Source of the DNA: an uncultured Muribaculaceae bacterium
GTDB taxonomy: Bacteria; Bacteroidota; Bacteroidia; Bacteroidales; Muribaculaceae
Assembly: GCA_948788915.1 (NCBI GenBank)
Contig: CAQFOZ010000026.1
Span: 1 to 36,562 of the forward strand
Direction of reading: 5' to 3'
Length of the DNA stretch: 36,562 nucleotides
Made by a program: the position numbers and the translations under genes. Shown here one piece after another: positions 8,100 to 16,356 of this stretch (its first letter is position 1; the number at the start of each line of letters is the position of its first letter). Below the pieces are notes generated by a model. That model was not told the DNA's origin. It worked only from the letters and a program-made list of their open reading frames with translations, and did no database searches.

Positions 8100-9923
8100 T
8101 TGATAGTAAACAGGAAATATTGGTTGTTGACATTGCCGGGTATTCTTTTGATCGCCCTGTGTGCATTTGCATCCGAGAAAAAAACATATAGGGACAGTAT
8201 CAGACAGAAGGCGAGGTATTATTACATGGAGGGAGTGCGTTCTCAGATCGACGGAAATCCGTCGGGCGCATATTCTTACTTTAAGCATTCCCTTGCCATA
8301 GATCCCGGTTACGAGGAGGCAGCCTCGGCAATTGGCGGCATGCGGTTGGGATCTTCGCTTGATACACTTCAGACACCTCCAGAGCAGGCCCGGTCACTTG
8401 AAATGATGCGCCCGTTTGTTGACAGATATCCGGAAGATTATGATGAATCCATGTTATATGCATATTTTGCATATGCTACGGGAAATCAAGGAGAAGCAAT
8501 AAGAGTTTTTTCAAGAACAGATTCATTGTGTCCGGAGCGTACATCCACTCTTGTGAATCTTGCAAAAGCATATATGGCTGACGGTCAGATTGACAGTGCT
8601 ATAAATGCGCTTAACCGTTATGAGGCTATAGAAGGACATGATCCCAATCTTACAATTCAGAAAGTCAGCTATCAGTTTGCAAAACGGGATACGGTGGCTG
8701 CTATAAGAGAGGCGACAAATCTTGTTAATTCGCGCCCGTCAGATCCATATTATCTTATTTTAAAAGGAAATATATTTGATATGATCAACCGTCGGGATTC
8801 CGCATTCTGTTATTATAGTCTTGCAGAAAAACTGAATCCTGAGAATGGTGGGGCAAAACTCGCTCTTGCAGATTATTATCGTAATATGGGTGATACTGTT
8901 CTGTATGATGAGAAAACTTATCAGGCTTTGATGTCGGAGGATTTTAATCTTGATCAAAAAGTCGGATTGCTTGGAGAATATCTTCAGAAACTGCTTAACG
9001 ACAGTAGCGATACGTCCAGAGGCGATCTCCTTTTCGAGACTCTTCGTGCCCAGTATCCCCATGATGCACAAGTGTTGGATCTGTCAGCAAGATATTCTGC
9101 GGCAAAAGGGAAATTCGGGGAGGCGATTGAAGAAATAGGTTATGCGATATCTCAGTCTCCTTCGGATGAAAAGTTTCGCGGGCAGTTGATGTCATATATG
9201 ATTGCTGATGGTCGATATCGGGATGCAATGGCAGAGTATTCGGAGGTAAAGAAATTCAATAAGACACCCATGCGCAGCCTGACTTTGTTATATGCCAATG
9301 CGGCACAGCTTGAAAAGGATTATGCGGAGGCAATATCTGGATACGCGGATATTGTACATGAAATTGCAGGGAGTCTTCCTATAGATACGGTTTTCAGTTT
9401 AAAACAGCTGCCATCTTCTGTCAACTATGATGATATGCTAAGGTTGTCTCAGCTTTACACCAATATAGGTGACAATTATTATTTTTCGAAAAATTATGAC
9501 AAGGCTTTTTCAGCATATGATAATGCTTTGCTTCTTGATCCCGGGAATGCAATGGCTTTGAATAATTATGCATATTTTCTGACATGTTTGGGAAAAGAAC
9601 CCGAGAAAGCCAGGGAGATGAGCGAGAAAAGTCTGGATGGTGAGAATGCGGAGAATCCGACATTCCTTGATACTTATGCCTGGATCCTTTATAAATCCGG
9701 AAATTATGAAGACGCACGAAAATATGCGGAATCTGCAATCAGTTTTTCGTCGGGCATGGAGGATGCCGGTAATGAGGAGCTATATATGCATTATGGAGAA
9801 ATACTTATGGCATTAGGTGAGAAGAAAAAGGCATTGGATGCATTTGAGACGTGTTTAAGACTATCTCCGGATAATAATGAGATAAAAGATAAAATAAGAA
9901 GACTAAAACATGAAATAAAATAG
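8100..9923 (+). CDS. Secreted tetratricopeptide-repeat protein
   Basis: A TPR protein of about 607 residues, probably periplasmic or membrane-anchored. The frame is open from an ATG at 8025 (also 8046), both inside dut. I prefer the TTG at 8100 because it gives a clean signal peptide (basic NRK, then YWLLTLPGILLIALCAFA, cleaved before SEKK), while the earlier starts add about 25 residues encoded mostly within dut. TPR-like units are clear near the N-terminus (GAYSYFKHSLAIDPGYEEA) and at the C-terminus (NYDKAFSAYDNALLLDPGNA; KKKALDAFETCLRLSPDN), with degenerate helical repeats between. The next gene starts 1 nt after the stop. It probably scaffolds an envelope assembly complex; no partner is proven. 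Confidence 0.85.
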   Translation: MIVNRKYWLLTLPGILLIALCAFASEKKTYRDSIRQKARYYYMEGVRSQIDGNPSGAYSYFKHSLAIDPGYEEAASAIGGMRLGSSLDTLQTPPEQARSLEMMRPFVDRYPEDYDESMLYAYFAYATGNQGEAIRVFSRTDSLCPERTSTLVNLAKAYMADGQIDSAINALNRYEAIEGHDPNLTIQKVSYQFAKRDTVAAIREATNLVNSRPSDPYYLILKGNIFDMINRRDSAFCYYSLAEKLNPENGGAKLALADYYRNMGDTVLYDEKTYQALMSEDFNLDQKVGLLGEYLQKLLNDSSDTSRGDLLFETLRAQYPHDAQVLDLSARYSAAKGKFGEAIEEIGYAISQSPSDEKFRGQLMSYMIADGRYRDAMAEYSEVKKFNKTPMRSLTLLYANAAQLEKDYAEAISGYADIVHEIAGSLPIDTVFSLKQLPSSVNYDDMLRLSQLYTNIGDNYYFSKNYDKAFSAYDNALLLDPGNAMALNNYAYFLTCLGKEPEKAREMSEKSLDGENAENPTFLDTYAWILYKSGNYEDARKYAESAISFSSGMEDAGNEELYMHYGEILMALGEKKKALDAFETCLRLSPDNNEIKDKIRRLKHEIK

Positions 9924-9924
9924 G

Positions 9925-10773
9925 ATGAAATCTACTGTATCTTTCTTTCGATTAATTATTTTAGTATCAGGACTTCTGTTGTTTATGCCTATTGGAGTTC
10001 TTGCGGATGTCACTGATGAATCCGGTTCATTAAAATTGTCGGAGCTTTCTCCTAAAGAAGACATGCTTAATGCGGTATTGCCGGGATATACTTCCTGGAA
10101 GACAGCAGAATTGTCAGGGAAATTGCGTCTTGAGTCGCTTCCGATATCTCCGACTGTAAAGATATATATGCGTAAGGATTCTCTGATATCCATTACTGTA
10201 AGAGCTTCATTCTTAGGAGAGGTGGGCCGTATTCAGCTGACTCGGGACAGCTTGCTTGCTATCAATAGGATGAAACATGTTTATTGTCAGGAATCTTTGG
10301 GAGATATAAAATATGAATATCCGAAGTTTATCGGGGACATTCAGGCTTTTCTGTTGGGAAGGGTTGTTGTGTTCAAAAGCGGACAGTTGTCTGAGAAGAA
10401 TGCGGATTTTGTGGATATTAACGTAGCGGAAACCGATTCTGTCGTGATGGAGGATAAGAGCTGGACACTTACGTTTCCTAAAAACAGAACAGAGTATGAC
10501 GAGTTTGGTTATGAATATCTTGTGAATGGAACAGGCAGAATGTCCAATATCTGTGCGGAACTTCAGCCGCTTGATGTTAAACTGAGGATAGAATTCAATT
10601 ATCCGGATTCCCGGACGGACATGACTGTAATGTATATGAAGGAGGAAGAACTTAGATTTATGGTTAATCTTCTTTTCGATGCCCCTCGTTGGGACGCGTC
10701 TGCACCGGCTCCCGTGAAGATAAACAATAAATATCGTCAGGTCTCAATTTCCCAGTTTATGAAGAGTTTCTAA
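9925..10773 (+). CDS. DUF4292 family envelope protein
   Basis: A 282-residue protein with an N-terminal signal segment (FFRLIILVSGLLLFMPIGVLA, cleavage near residue 28). The rest fits the DUF4292 family: TSWKTAELSGKLRLESLPISPTVKIYMRKDSLISITVRASFLGEVGRIQLTRDS is followed by alternating beta-rich segments. Function is unknown; I infer a fold related to lipoprotein carriers such as LolB, which has not been tested here. No lipobox cysteine is seen, so this copy looks soluble or SPI-cleaved. It is tightly coupled to the TPR gene (1 nt) and precedes an EnvC-like gene, so a shared role in the envelope is likely. Confidence 0.8.
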   Translation: MKSTVSFFRLIILVSGLLLFMPIGVLADVTDESGSLKLSELSPKEDMLNAVLPGYTSWKTAELSGKLRLESLPISPTVKIYMRKDSLISITVRASFLGEVGRIQLTRDSLLAINRMKHVYCQESLGDIKYEYPKFIGDIQAFLLGRVVVFKSGQLSEKNADFVDINVAETDSVVMEDKSWTLTFPKNRTEYDEFGYEYLVNGTGRMSNICAELQPLDVKLRIEFNYPDSRTDMTVMYMKEEELRFMVNLLFDAPRWDASAPAPVKINNKYRQVSISQFMKSF

Positions 10774-10784
10774 CGTTATAAATT

Positions 10785-10840
10785 TAAACGGTTTCTAAGA
10801 AGTAGCTTTTAAATAACTTCTTAATCTAAACAGTTTTTAA
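10785..10840 (+). repeat. Leader repeat module upstream of the EnvC-like gene
   Basis: Two direct copies of one motif flank a small hairpin: TAAACGGTTTCTAA at 10785-10798 and TAAACAGTTTTTAA at 10827-10840, the second ending at the start codon. Between them AAGAAGT (10797-10803) pairs with ACTTCTT. The 15-mer AAATAACTTCTTAAT at 10811-10825 recurs exactly at 30718-30732. Confidence 0.65.
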
Positions 10841-12397
10841 ATGCGCCTCATTGTATATATATTATTAATTTTTCTTTCTCTACCGGTGGAAAGCTATGCC
10901 CTGAAGTCAGGGAATTCAGGAACCAAAACGCGGACAACAAAAACTGTAAAAACAACAAAAAAGAAGACTTCTGGTAAATCGATTTACGGTCGATCTGCCG
11001 CAGGCAGGAAGCCTTCCGGGAGGTCTACGACAAAAAAGGAAACAGCGGCAGAGGCAAAGAGAAGAGAGAAGGAGACGCAACAGGAGATAGCGCGTACAAA
11101 GAAGCAGATTCAAGAGAATGAAGCCAAGGTGAAGAAAAACCTCAATGAGTTAGGACGAATACAGTCTGACATTATCGCGGGCGAGAAAGTTGTGAGCAGA
11201 ACTTCCGCTGAGGTTTCAATGCTCGATGCAAGAATAACTACACTCGAAACGGAAATTAAAGCGAACGAGGCTGAACTTTCTAAAATGCGTGCGGAATATC
11301 TTAAATCACTAAAAAAGGTTAGAGCCAGAAAGAATTCGATGTCCGATATAGCTTTCATATTTGGAGCTGACAATTTCAGACAAGCCCTTCAGCGCATGCG
11401 TTATCTGCGCCAGATTTCAGAATGGAGACAAAAGCGTTCAAAAGAGATTGCCGGAAAGGTTGAGGTTCTCAATAAGGATAAAGAAGAACTTGCAATGAAC
11501 AGGGAGGTTAAAGACAAAACCCTACAGACGCAGATGGCCGCACAGCAGAAACTGCAGACAAAGTATGCCAGACAGGACGCTGTTGTTGCAACGTTAAAGC
11601 AGAACGGGAAAGCATTAAAAACACATCTTTCAAAGAAACAGGCGGAGGCCAATGCGTTGAAAGGGCGCATAGCATCCCTTATTGCAGAGGAAAACCGAAA
11701 GGCTGAACAGGAAAGGAGAGCGAAAGAAGAGGCGGAAAAACGTGCAGCACAGAAGCGTGAACAAGAAAATCTGGCAGAAACCGCTGACAAGAATAAAGCG
11801 CAAGGAAGTAAGAAGGAAGATAATAATTCCTCAAAGAAAGATTATGCGGATGCCCGCAACAGAAAGCCTCGCACAGGTTCTGCCAAGGGTAAGGATAAAA
11901 TCTCAAATAATGGCAAGACATCTGTTGGAGGCAATGAGAAAAAATTGACTGCTTCCGGAGGAGGAGCGTCCAAACCGGCGGGATCCGGTTTTGCGGGCAT
12001 GAGGGGCTCTTTGCCAAAGCCGGTTAACGGCGCGTTTAGAATTACCAGCAAGTTTGGAAAACACGCGCTTCCGGATTTGCCGGATGTGGTTTATGATAAT
12101 CCCGGAATTGATGCCGAAACAGCTGCCGGGGCAAGCGCAATTGCAGTGTATGGAGGGAAAGTATCCGGAGTGTATATGATTCCGGGTTTCTCCACAGTGG
12201 TGATTGTAAATCACGGCAGCTATTATACTGTTTATGGAAATATAGCCTCGTCCAATGTCAGAGTGGGAGATCAGGTAAAACAGGGCGCGACACTCGGTTC
12301 TCTTGCTGCAGATGAGGATAATCCAGGTCATTCTTCAATCCATTTTGAGGTCTGGCATAATCGCGACAAGTTAAATCCTGAGGCATGGATACGATGA
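10841..12397 (+). CDS. EnvC-like murein hydrolase activator (degenerate M23)
   Basis: A 518-residue exported protein: signal peptide (residues 1-20), a basic low-complexity stretch (21-60), a long coiled coil (about 62-310), a linker rich in K, S and G (about 311-380) and an M23/LytM-type domain (about 385-518). The metal site is broken. The usual His of HxGxD is Asn410, while Asp414 remains; the usual HxH is S489-I-H491; His448 remains. EnvC, with the same layout and a degenerate LytM domain, activates amidases rather than cutting peptidoglycan, so an activator of septal or envelope amidases is the best reading. The stop overlaps the next start (ATGA, 12394-12397). Confidence 0.88.
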   Translation: MRLIVYILLIFLSLPVESYALKSGNSGTKTRTTKTVKTTKKKTSGKSIYGRSAAGRKPSGRSTTKKETAAEAKRREKETQQEIARTKKQIQENEAKVKKNLNELGRIQSDIIAGEKVVSRTSAEVSMLDARITTLETEIKANEAELSKMRAEYLKSLKKVRARKNSMSDIAFIFGADNFRQALQRMRYLRQISEWRQKRSKEIAGKVEVLNKDKEELAMNREVKDKTLQTQMAAQQKLQTKYARQDAVVATLKQNGKALKTHLSKKQAEANALKGRIASLIAEENRKAEQERRAKEEAEKRAAQKREQENLAETADKNKAQGSKKEDNNSSKKDYADARNRKPRTGSAKGKDKISNNGKTSVGGNEKKLTASGGGASKPAGSGFAGMRGSLPKPVNGAFRITSKFGKHALPDLPDVVYDNPGIDAETAAGASAIAVYGGKVSGVYMIPGFSTVVIVNHGSYYTVYGNIASSNVRVGDQVKQGATLGSLAADEDNPGHSSIHFEVWHNRDKLNPEAWIR

Positions 12398-13353
12398 AGG
12401 ATAGAAATATTGAGATTGTCCGTTATTGTGATGATTTAAAAGGGGAGTGGGATAAGTTTGTGTCTTCTTCCAGAAACTCTTCATTTATTTTTATGCGTGA
12501 CTACATGGATTATCATGCCGACCGCTTCCGTGATTGTTCCTGGGTTATACGAAAGAAGGGGAGTATAAAGGCTCTGCTGCCTGCAAATATTACTGACGAT
12601 GGCGTCCTTCATTCTCATCAGGGACTGACGTATGGAGGATGGATTTTGCCTATGTCCCATGTTGATGGAGAAGATCTTCTCGATTATTTTGTCTTGGTGT
12701 CTGATGTATGGCGGGGGATGGGTATAAACATGCTTGATTATAAACCGATGCCGCACATTTATGCCCTTCGGCCGTCGCAGGAGGATATATATTCTCTTTT
12801 CAGACTCGGCGCGGTAATTACGGAGGTTAACTTGAGTATGTCGATAGATTACAGTTCACCAGGTGTATATAACAAACTAAGGAGAAGGACTCTCCAAAAG
12901 ACAACTCATCTGAGAGGGAAAGTAGTTGAAATGCGAGATCCGGAGATGATGATGGAAGTGCTTGTGGAGTGTCTTGCAGAGCGTCATGATGCAAAACCGG
13001 TTCATACCCTTGAAGAAATGCGCATGCTTAAATCCCGGTTTCCGGGACAAATACGCTTCTTTGGTATTCCATCTGAGAAAAAGCCAGGCATGGCGGCGGC
13101 AGTGTGTGTATATGACACAGGAGTCGTGGCTCACGTCCAATATATTGCCACCACTGAGGAGGGGCGTTTGAATAATCTTCTTACACCCTTATTTACGGTA
13201 CTCATTCAAGATGTTTTTTCAGAGAGAAGATATTTTGATTTTGGTACGAGCAATGAGAATAACGGTCAAATCCTTAATGCAGGATTATTGCGACAGAAAG
13301 CTTCTTTTGGTGCGTCCGGAGTTGCATGTATGAGGTATTCATTTAAGTTATAG
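12394..13353 (+). CDS. GNAT/FemAB-like acyltransferase
   Basis: A 319-residue protein resembling the FemAB/Acetyltransf_6 branch of GNAT enzymes. It has two GNAT-like halves: an N-terminal half with FIFMRDYMDYHADRFRD and a C-terminal half with ARG-rich YNKLRRRTLQKT, GMAAAVCVYDTGVVAHVQYI and YFDFGTSNENNGQILNAGL. The last block matches the typical end of these proteins (FDFG.S.E..G...N.GL...K..FG). Members transfer acyl or aminoacyl groups to sugars or peptides in surface polymers. The ATG at 12394 gives a 4-nt overlap with the EnvC-like gene, which I prefer over the ATG at 12385. Substrate unknown. Confidence 0.78.
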   Translation: MKDRNIEIVRYCDDLKGEWDKFVSSSRNSSFIFMRDYMDYHADRFRDCSWVIRKKGSIKALLPANITDDGVLHSHQGLTYGGWILPMSHVDGEDLLDYFVLVSDVWRGMGINMLDYKPMPHIYALRPSQEDIYSLFRLGAVITEVNLSMSIDYSSPGVYNKLRRRTLQKTTHLRGKVVEMRDPEMMMEVLVECLAERHDAKPVHTLEEMRMLKSRFPGQIRFFGIPSEKKPGMAAAVCVYDTGVVAHVQYIATTEEGRLNNLLTPLFTVLIQDVFSERRYFDFGTSNENNGQILNAGLLRQKASFGASGVACMRYSFKL

Positions 13354-13362
13354 AAATGGATT

Positions 13363-14304
13363 TCAGAACCAGATCTTGTACGCCATTCTTCCTCCTTTGG
13401 ATGTATATGCATAAATAAGTTTAAGTAGGAATTTGCGGAATTTTGTTGTGGTGGGGTGATTAAGGGATTTTTTTATCAAAGGGAGTGCCAGATCTGTTCT
13501 TCCCTCTCTCTTGTATAATGCGGCAAGATTTGCACGGCGATAGTTTATCATTCTAAGAAGTTTATTGCGGTCATGATTGTATGTATCAGATTCTATAACC
13601 GCTTTTTCGCTTGAGTCTATGGCCATTTCCCATATCCCTGATTTAGATTGATAGTCTGTTCCTGTGATTGATTCAGCCTGTGGGTATATTACGGACAGCA
13701 TTTTGGGTATATAAGCTATATTGGGCTTGTTTAATAGAAGGCGTATGCCTAATTCCCAATCATCCCATCCTCGGAGTTGTATGTCCCAGCCACCGATTTT
13801 GCGGATAAATTGTGTTTTTACCGCAAAGTTTACTGTACATAGTAAAGAATTATAGATTTGCCTCTCAAATAAATGATTTTTTACGTAGCTACGGCACCGT
13901 GGAACATCTTTTTCAGGAGTCTTTATTATGCAGTTCCAATATATAAGATCAAGGGAGGGTTGACAGCTTATCTTATTCAAAAGATCATTGAGTAATGCCG
14001 GTTGCATTGCATCGTCAGAATCCAGGAACATTACCCATTCTGTATTTACTGTGCCAAGTCCCTTGTTGCGGGCAGCAGCAGCTCCGGGTTTCTGCTCATC
14101 AATGATTGTAAGGTCAAAGTCATCATTGCAATTTTGTCGGATCCAATTCCAAATCTCGCTTACTGTACTATCTGTTGAACCATTATCCACAACAATCACC
14201 TTTAAAGGACGCACGGACTGAGCTTTGATGCTGTCAAGACATCTTGTAATCAGCAGAGGCCGATTCTTTACAGGTATTACGATGGATATGAATGGAGTTT
14301 TCAT
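13363..14304 (-). CDS. GT2 family glycosyltransferase
   Basis: A 313-residue GT-A enzyme. Visible motifs are FISIVIPVKNRPLLITRCLDSI (residues 5-26), VIVVDNGSTDST for nucleotide binding, the metal-binding DSDDAM, and GGWDIQLRGWDDWELGIRLL, which matches the ED(W)E region that carries the likely catalytic base. The C-terminal 80 residues are helical and basic. It is transcribed divergently from the glycosyltransferase at 14410 and ends 9 nt from the convergent GNAT gene. A role in surface glycan assembly is likely; donor and acceptor are unknown. Confidence 0.88.
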   Translation of the reverse strand: MKTPFISIVIPVKNRPLLITRCLDSIKAQSVRPLKVIVVDNGSTDSTVSEIWNWIRQNCNDDFDLTIIDEQKPGAAAARNKGLGTVNTEWVMFLDSDDAMQPALLNDLLNKISCQPSLDLIYWNCIIKTPEKDVPRCRSYVKNHLFERQIYNSLLCTVNFAVKTQFIRKIGGWDIQLRGWDDWELGIRLLLNKPNIAYIPKMLSVIYPQAESITGTDYQSKSGIWEMAIDSSEKAVIESDTYNHDRNKLLRMINYRRANLAALYKREGRTDLALPLIKKSLNHPTTTKFRKFLLKLIYAYTSKGGRMAYKIWF

Positions 14305-14387
14305 ATCTCAAATTTACGTAATAATGTTTTATCATCAAAGCTAAATAAATAATAATTGCTTTCTACCGTTTATAAATTGAAGTGATT

Positions 14388-14402
14388 TAAACAGTTTCTT
14401 AA
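14388..14402 (+). repeat. Leader motif copy TAAACAGTTTCTTAA
   Basis: An exact copy of the 15-mer lies a few bases before the start of the glycosyltransferase at 14410, in the same orientation as the gene. An identical 15-mer occurs on the minus strand at 20732-20746. Confidence 0.7.
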
Positions 14403-14409
14403 ACTTTTT

Positions 14410-15507
14410 ATGAAAATTCTCTTTTTCGGTGATTATTCAAATTTGCATGCCTGTCTTGCAAAAGAATTAAGGGCAAGAGGGCATGAGGTGTCTGTGGTCT
14501 CGGATGGTGGTGGGTATATGCAGACAGAGCGGGACATAACTATTAGACGGGACAGTGGAATTACAGGAGCATTAAAGTATCTTTATAATGTGTCTTCTCT
14601 TATACCGAAATTGAGGAATTATGATGTTGTTCAGCTGATCAATCCAACCTTTTTATCCTTGCGTCCGGGGAAGATAAAATATTTCTTTGACATATTAAAA
14701 AAAAATAACAGAAGTGTTTTTCTTACACTTGCCGGAGATGATTACTTTTTTGTGAAGTCATGTATGGATGGAGAGACGTTCAGGTTTTCAGAGTTCTATA
14801 TAGGTGACAAGATGACTGAGTTTGAGAAAATGTCTCATCGTGGAGAGAAGTGGATCAGCAATGAATTAAAAATCCTAAATGAATATGTGTATGACAACAT
14901 TGACGGAGCGATGTCTGTGCTTCCGGAATATGATATTGCGGCACGTGGAGTATTAGGAGACAAAGTGGCCTTTACTAATATTCCGATAGACCTGGGAAAG
15001 CTTCGATGGAAGAAGCCCGACATGAGTGGAAAAATCAGGATATTTATCGGGATGAGAGGAGGTATGGAGATCCAGAAAGGTACCAACATTCTTCTTGATG
15101 TGGCATTAAACCTTCAGCGCGAAATGCCGGACAAATGCGAAGTGGAGGTAGCTCGGAATCTTGAATTGTCTGAATATCTCAGGCGTATGTCTGAGAGTAA
15201 TATTGTTCTTGACCAGTTATATTCCTATTCTCCGGGAACCAATGGATTTCAGGCGATGGCATTGGGTCCTGTAGCAGCCACGGGAGCTCAACCGGAGTTT
15301 TATGAGTACATTGGAGAAAAGATAAGCAGACCTATCATGACTCTTTCTCCTTTGGAGGATACGAAACATAATCTTAAAGAGCTGATATTGGATCAGGATA
15401 AGATGTTAAGAATGAGCGTGGAGGCCAGAGCTCTTGTGGAACGAAATAATGATGTCGTTGTTGTGGCGGAAAAGTTTGAAAAGCATTGGAACATTATGAT
15501 TAAATAG
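14410..15507 (+). CDS. GT-B glycosyltransferase (GT4-like)
   Basis: A 365-residue enzyme with a GT-B outline. The N-terminal Rossmann half starts KILFFGDYSNLHACLAKEL, followed by GHEVSVVSDGGG. The C-terminal half contains IRIFIGMRGGMEIQKGTNIL, where a nucleotide-sugar phosphate-binding loop is expected, then SYSPGTNGFQAMALGPVAAT, resembling the S.G....EAMA.G.PV.. motif of GT4 enzymes, though the usual Glu is replaced by Gln (GFQAM). That replacement makes the assignment less certain. No membrane segment is seen. It likely acts with the divergent GT2 on a surface glycan. Confidence 0.75.
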   Translation: MKILFFGDYSNLHACLAKELRARGHEVSVVSDGGGYMQTERDITIRRDSGITGALKYLYNVSSLIPKLRNYDVVQLINPTFLSLRPGKIKYFFDILKKNNRSVFLTLAGDDYFFVKSCMDGETFRFSEFYIGDKMTEFEKMSHRGEKWISNELKILNEYVYDNIDGAMSVLPEYDIAARGVLGDKVAFTNIPIDLGKLRWKKPDMSGKIRIFIGMRGGMEIQKGTNILLDVALNLQREMPDKCEVEVARNLELSEYLRRMSESNIVLDQLYSYSPGTNGFQAMALGPVAATGAQPEFYEYIGEKISRPIMTLSPLEDTKHNLKELILDQDKMLRMSVEARALVERNNDVVVVAEKFEKHWNIMIK

Positions 15508-15549
15508 AATCAGGTAGGGGTTTCTTGGTAATTATCAGGATAAGAAATA

Positions 15550-15573
15550 AGGGACATTCTCACGAATGCCCCT
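15550..15573. terminator. Bidirectional terminator hairpin
   Basis: A 10-bp stem with one mismatch (AGGGACATTC / GAATGCCCCT, loop TCAC) lies between the convergent glycosyltransferase (ends 15507) and sigma factor (ends 15598). On the minus strand it is followed by TTATTTCTTAT, so it may end both transcripts. Confidence 0.65.
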
Positions 15574-15597
15574 CTATATTATGATGTTAGAGTTAGA

Positions 15598-16140
15598 TTA
15601 TGCTAAAATACCTGATGACAGAATCATTCCAACTGGAATGCATGCCTTAAGAATCTCGCGAAGACGTTTGCGGGTGAAGAATATCCTGCTTTTAACAGTG
15701 CCTAAAGGCATATTGAGTAGTTCGGAGATCTCTTCATATTTATAACCTGCTACATGCATTGAGAACGGTTTGCGAAAATCAGCAGGAAATTTGGACAAAA
15801 TGTCTGTTATTTCGTTTACTGCGTATGCTCCGTCAGGTGTATCTACTCCTGAATCTTGACAAAGATTCAAATGAAACAGGTCTTCAGTATTGTCTACACT
15901 TGTATTTTCCCGGGCGTTGCGCCGATAGCTGTTTATGAAGATATTTCTCATAATTGTCATAATCCAGCCTTTGAAGTTGGTATTGTCGACAAATTTATCC
16001 TCATTGCTAAGAGCCTTAAGGGTAGTGTCCTGAACAAGGTCTTCAGCCTGCTCTCGATTTGTTGTCAACTTCATTGCAAAGTTGAACAATTTACCCTGTA
16101 TCCCTATTACAGAGGATTTAAAAGAATTATCTTTGCTCAT
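15598..16140 (-). CDS. ECF-type RNA polymerase sigma factor
   Basis: A 180-residue sigma-70 family protein. Region 2 is about residues 15-85 (NREQAEDLVQDTTLKAL, then FKGWIMTIMRNIFINSYRR) and region 4 about 110-165 (LSKFPADFRKPFSMHVAGYKYEEISELLNMPLGTVKSRIFFTRKRLREIL), with the helix-turn-helix at YEEISELLNMPLGTVKSRI. The linker between them is short, as in ECF factors. It ends in an unusual hydrophobic tail, IPVGMILSSGILA. No anti-sigma gene follows, and the next gene downstream is convergent. Its target promoters are unknown; the inverted repeat over its own promoter may be a control site. Confidence 0.93.
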   Translation of the reverse strand: MSKDNSFKSSVIGIQGKLFNFAMKLTTNREQAEDLVQDTTLKALSNEDKFVDNTNFKGWIMTIMRNIFINSYRRNARENTSVDNTEDLFHLNLCQDSGVDTPDGAYAVNEITDILSKFPADFRKPFSMHVAGYKYEEISELLNMPLGTVKSRIFFTRKRLREILKACIPVGMILSSGILA

Positions 16141-16203
16141 ATTTGTTATATGCGACTTGCCTGTTAATCGTTATTGTTGGAACTCTTTATTGATACTGCG
16201 CGA

Positions 16204-16234
16204 ATATTTGCACTCTTTCCAACATGCAAATATA
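16204..16234 (-). promoter_or_regulatory. Sigma-gene promoter with overlapping inverted repeat
   Basis: On the minus strand TATATTTG (16227-16234) matches the Bacteroidetes -7 box, about 90 nt before the sigma factor start. It overlaps one arm of a perfect inverted repeat, ATATTTGCA (16204-16212) and TGCAAATAT (16225-16233), spaced by 12 nt. Such an arrangement could be an operator; the -33 element is weak. Confidence 0.5.
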
Positions 16235-16243
16235 ATAATATTA

Positions 16244-16289
16244 TACTTATAAATTGCAATTTTTTTTATAAAATTGCAATTTATAAGTA
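16244..16289 (-). terminator. 20-bp perfect inverted repeat after the KDN operon
   Basis: Two perfectly matched 20-bp arms (16244-16263 and 16270-16289) flank a 6-nt loop. The repeat lies about 70 nt past the stop of the last gene of the 20687-16357 operon and just upstream of the sigma factor promoter. It is very AT-rich and has no T run on the minus strand, so it may be a terminator, an RNA-stability hairpin or a protein site. Confidence 0.6.
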
Positions 16290-16356
16290 AATGTTCAAAT
16301 TAAAAAAAGTAAATGACATGAGTCATAGAGCAATACAAGGTACTTATAATAAGTAA

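Noticed and set aside
11401..11790. Cys/Phe/Ser-rich minus-strand frame in the EnvC-like gene
   Set aside because: It is the shadow of the coiled coil, whose codon bias leaves the complement open.
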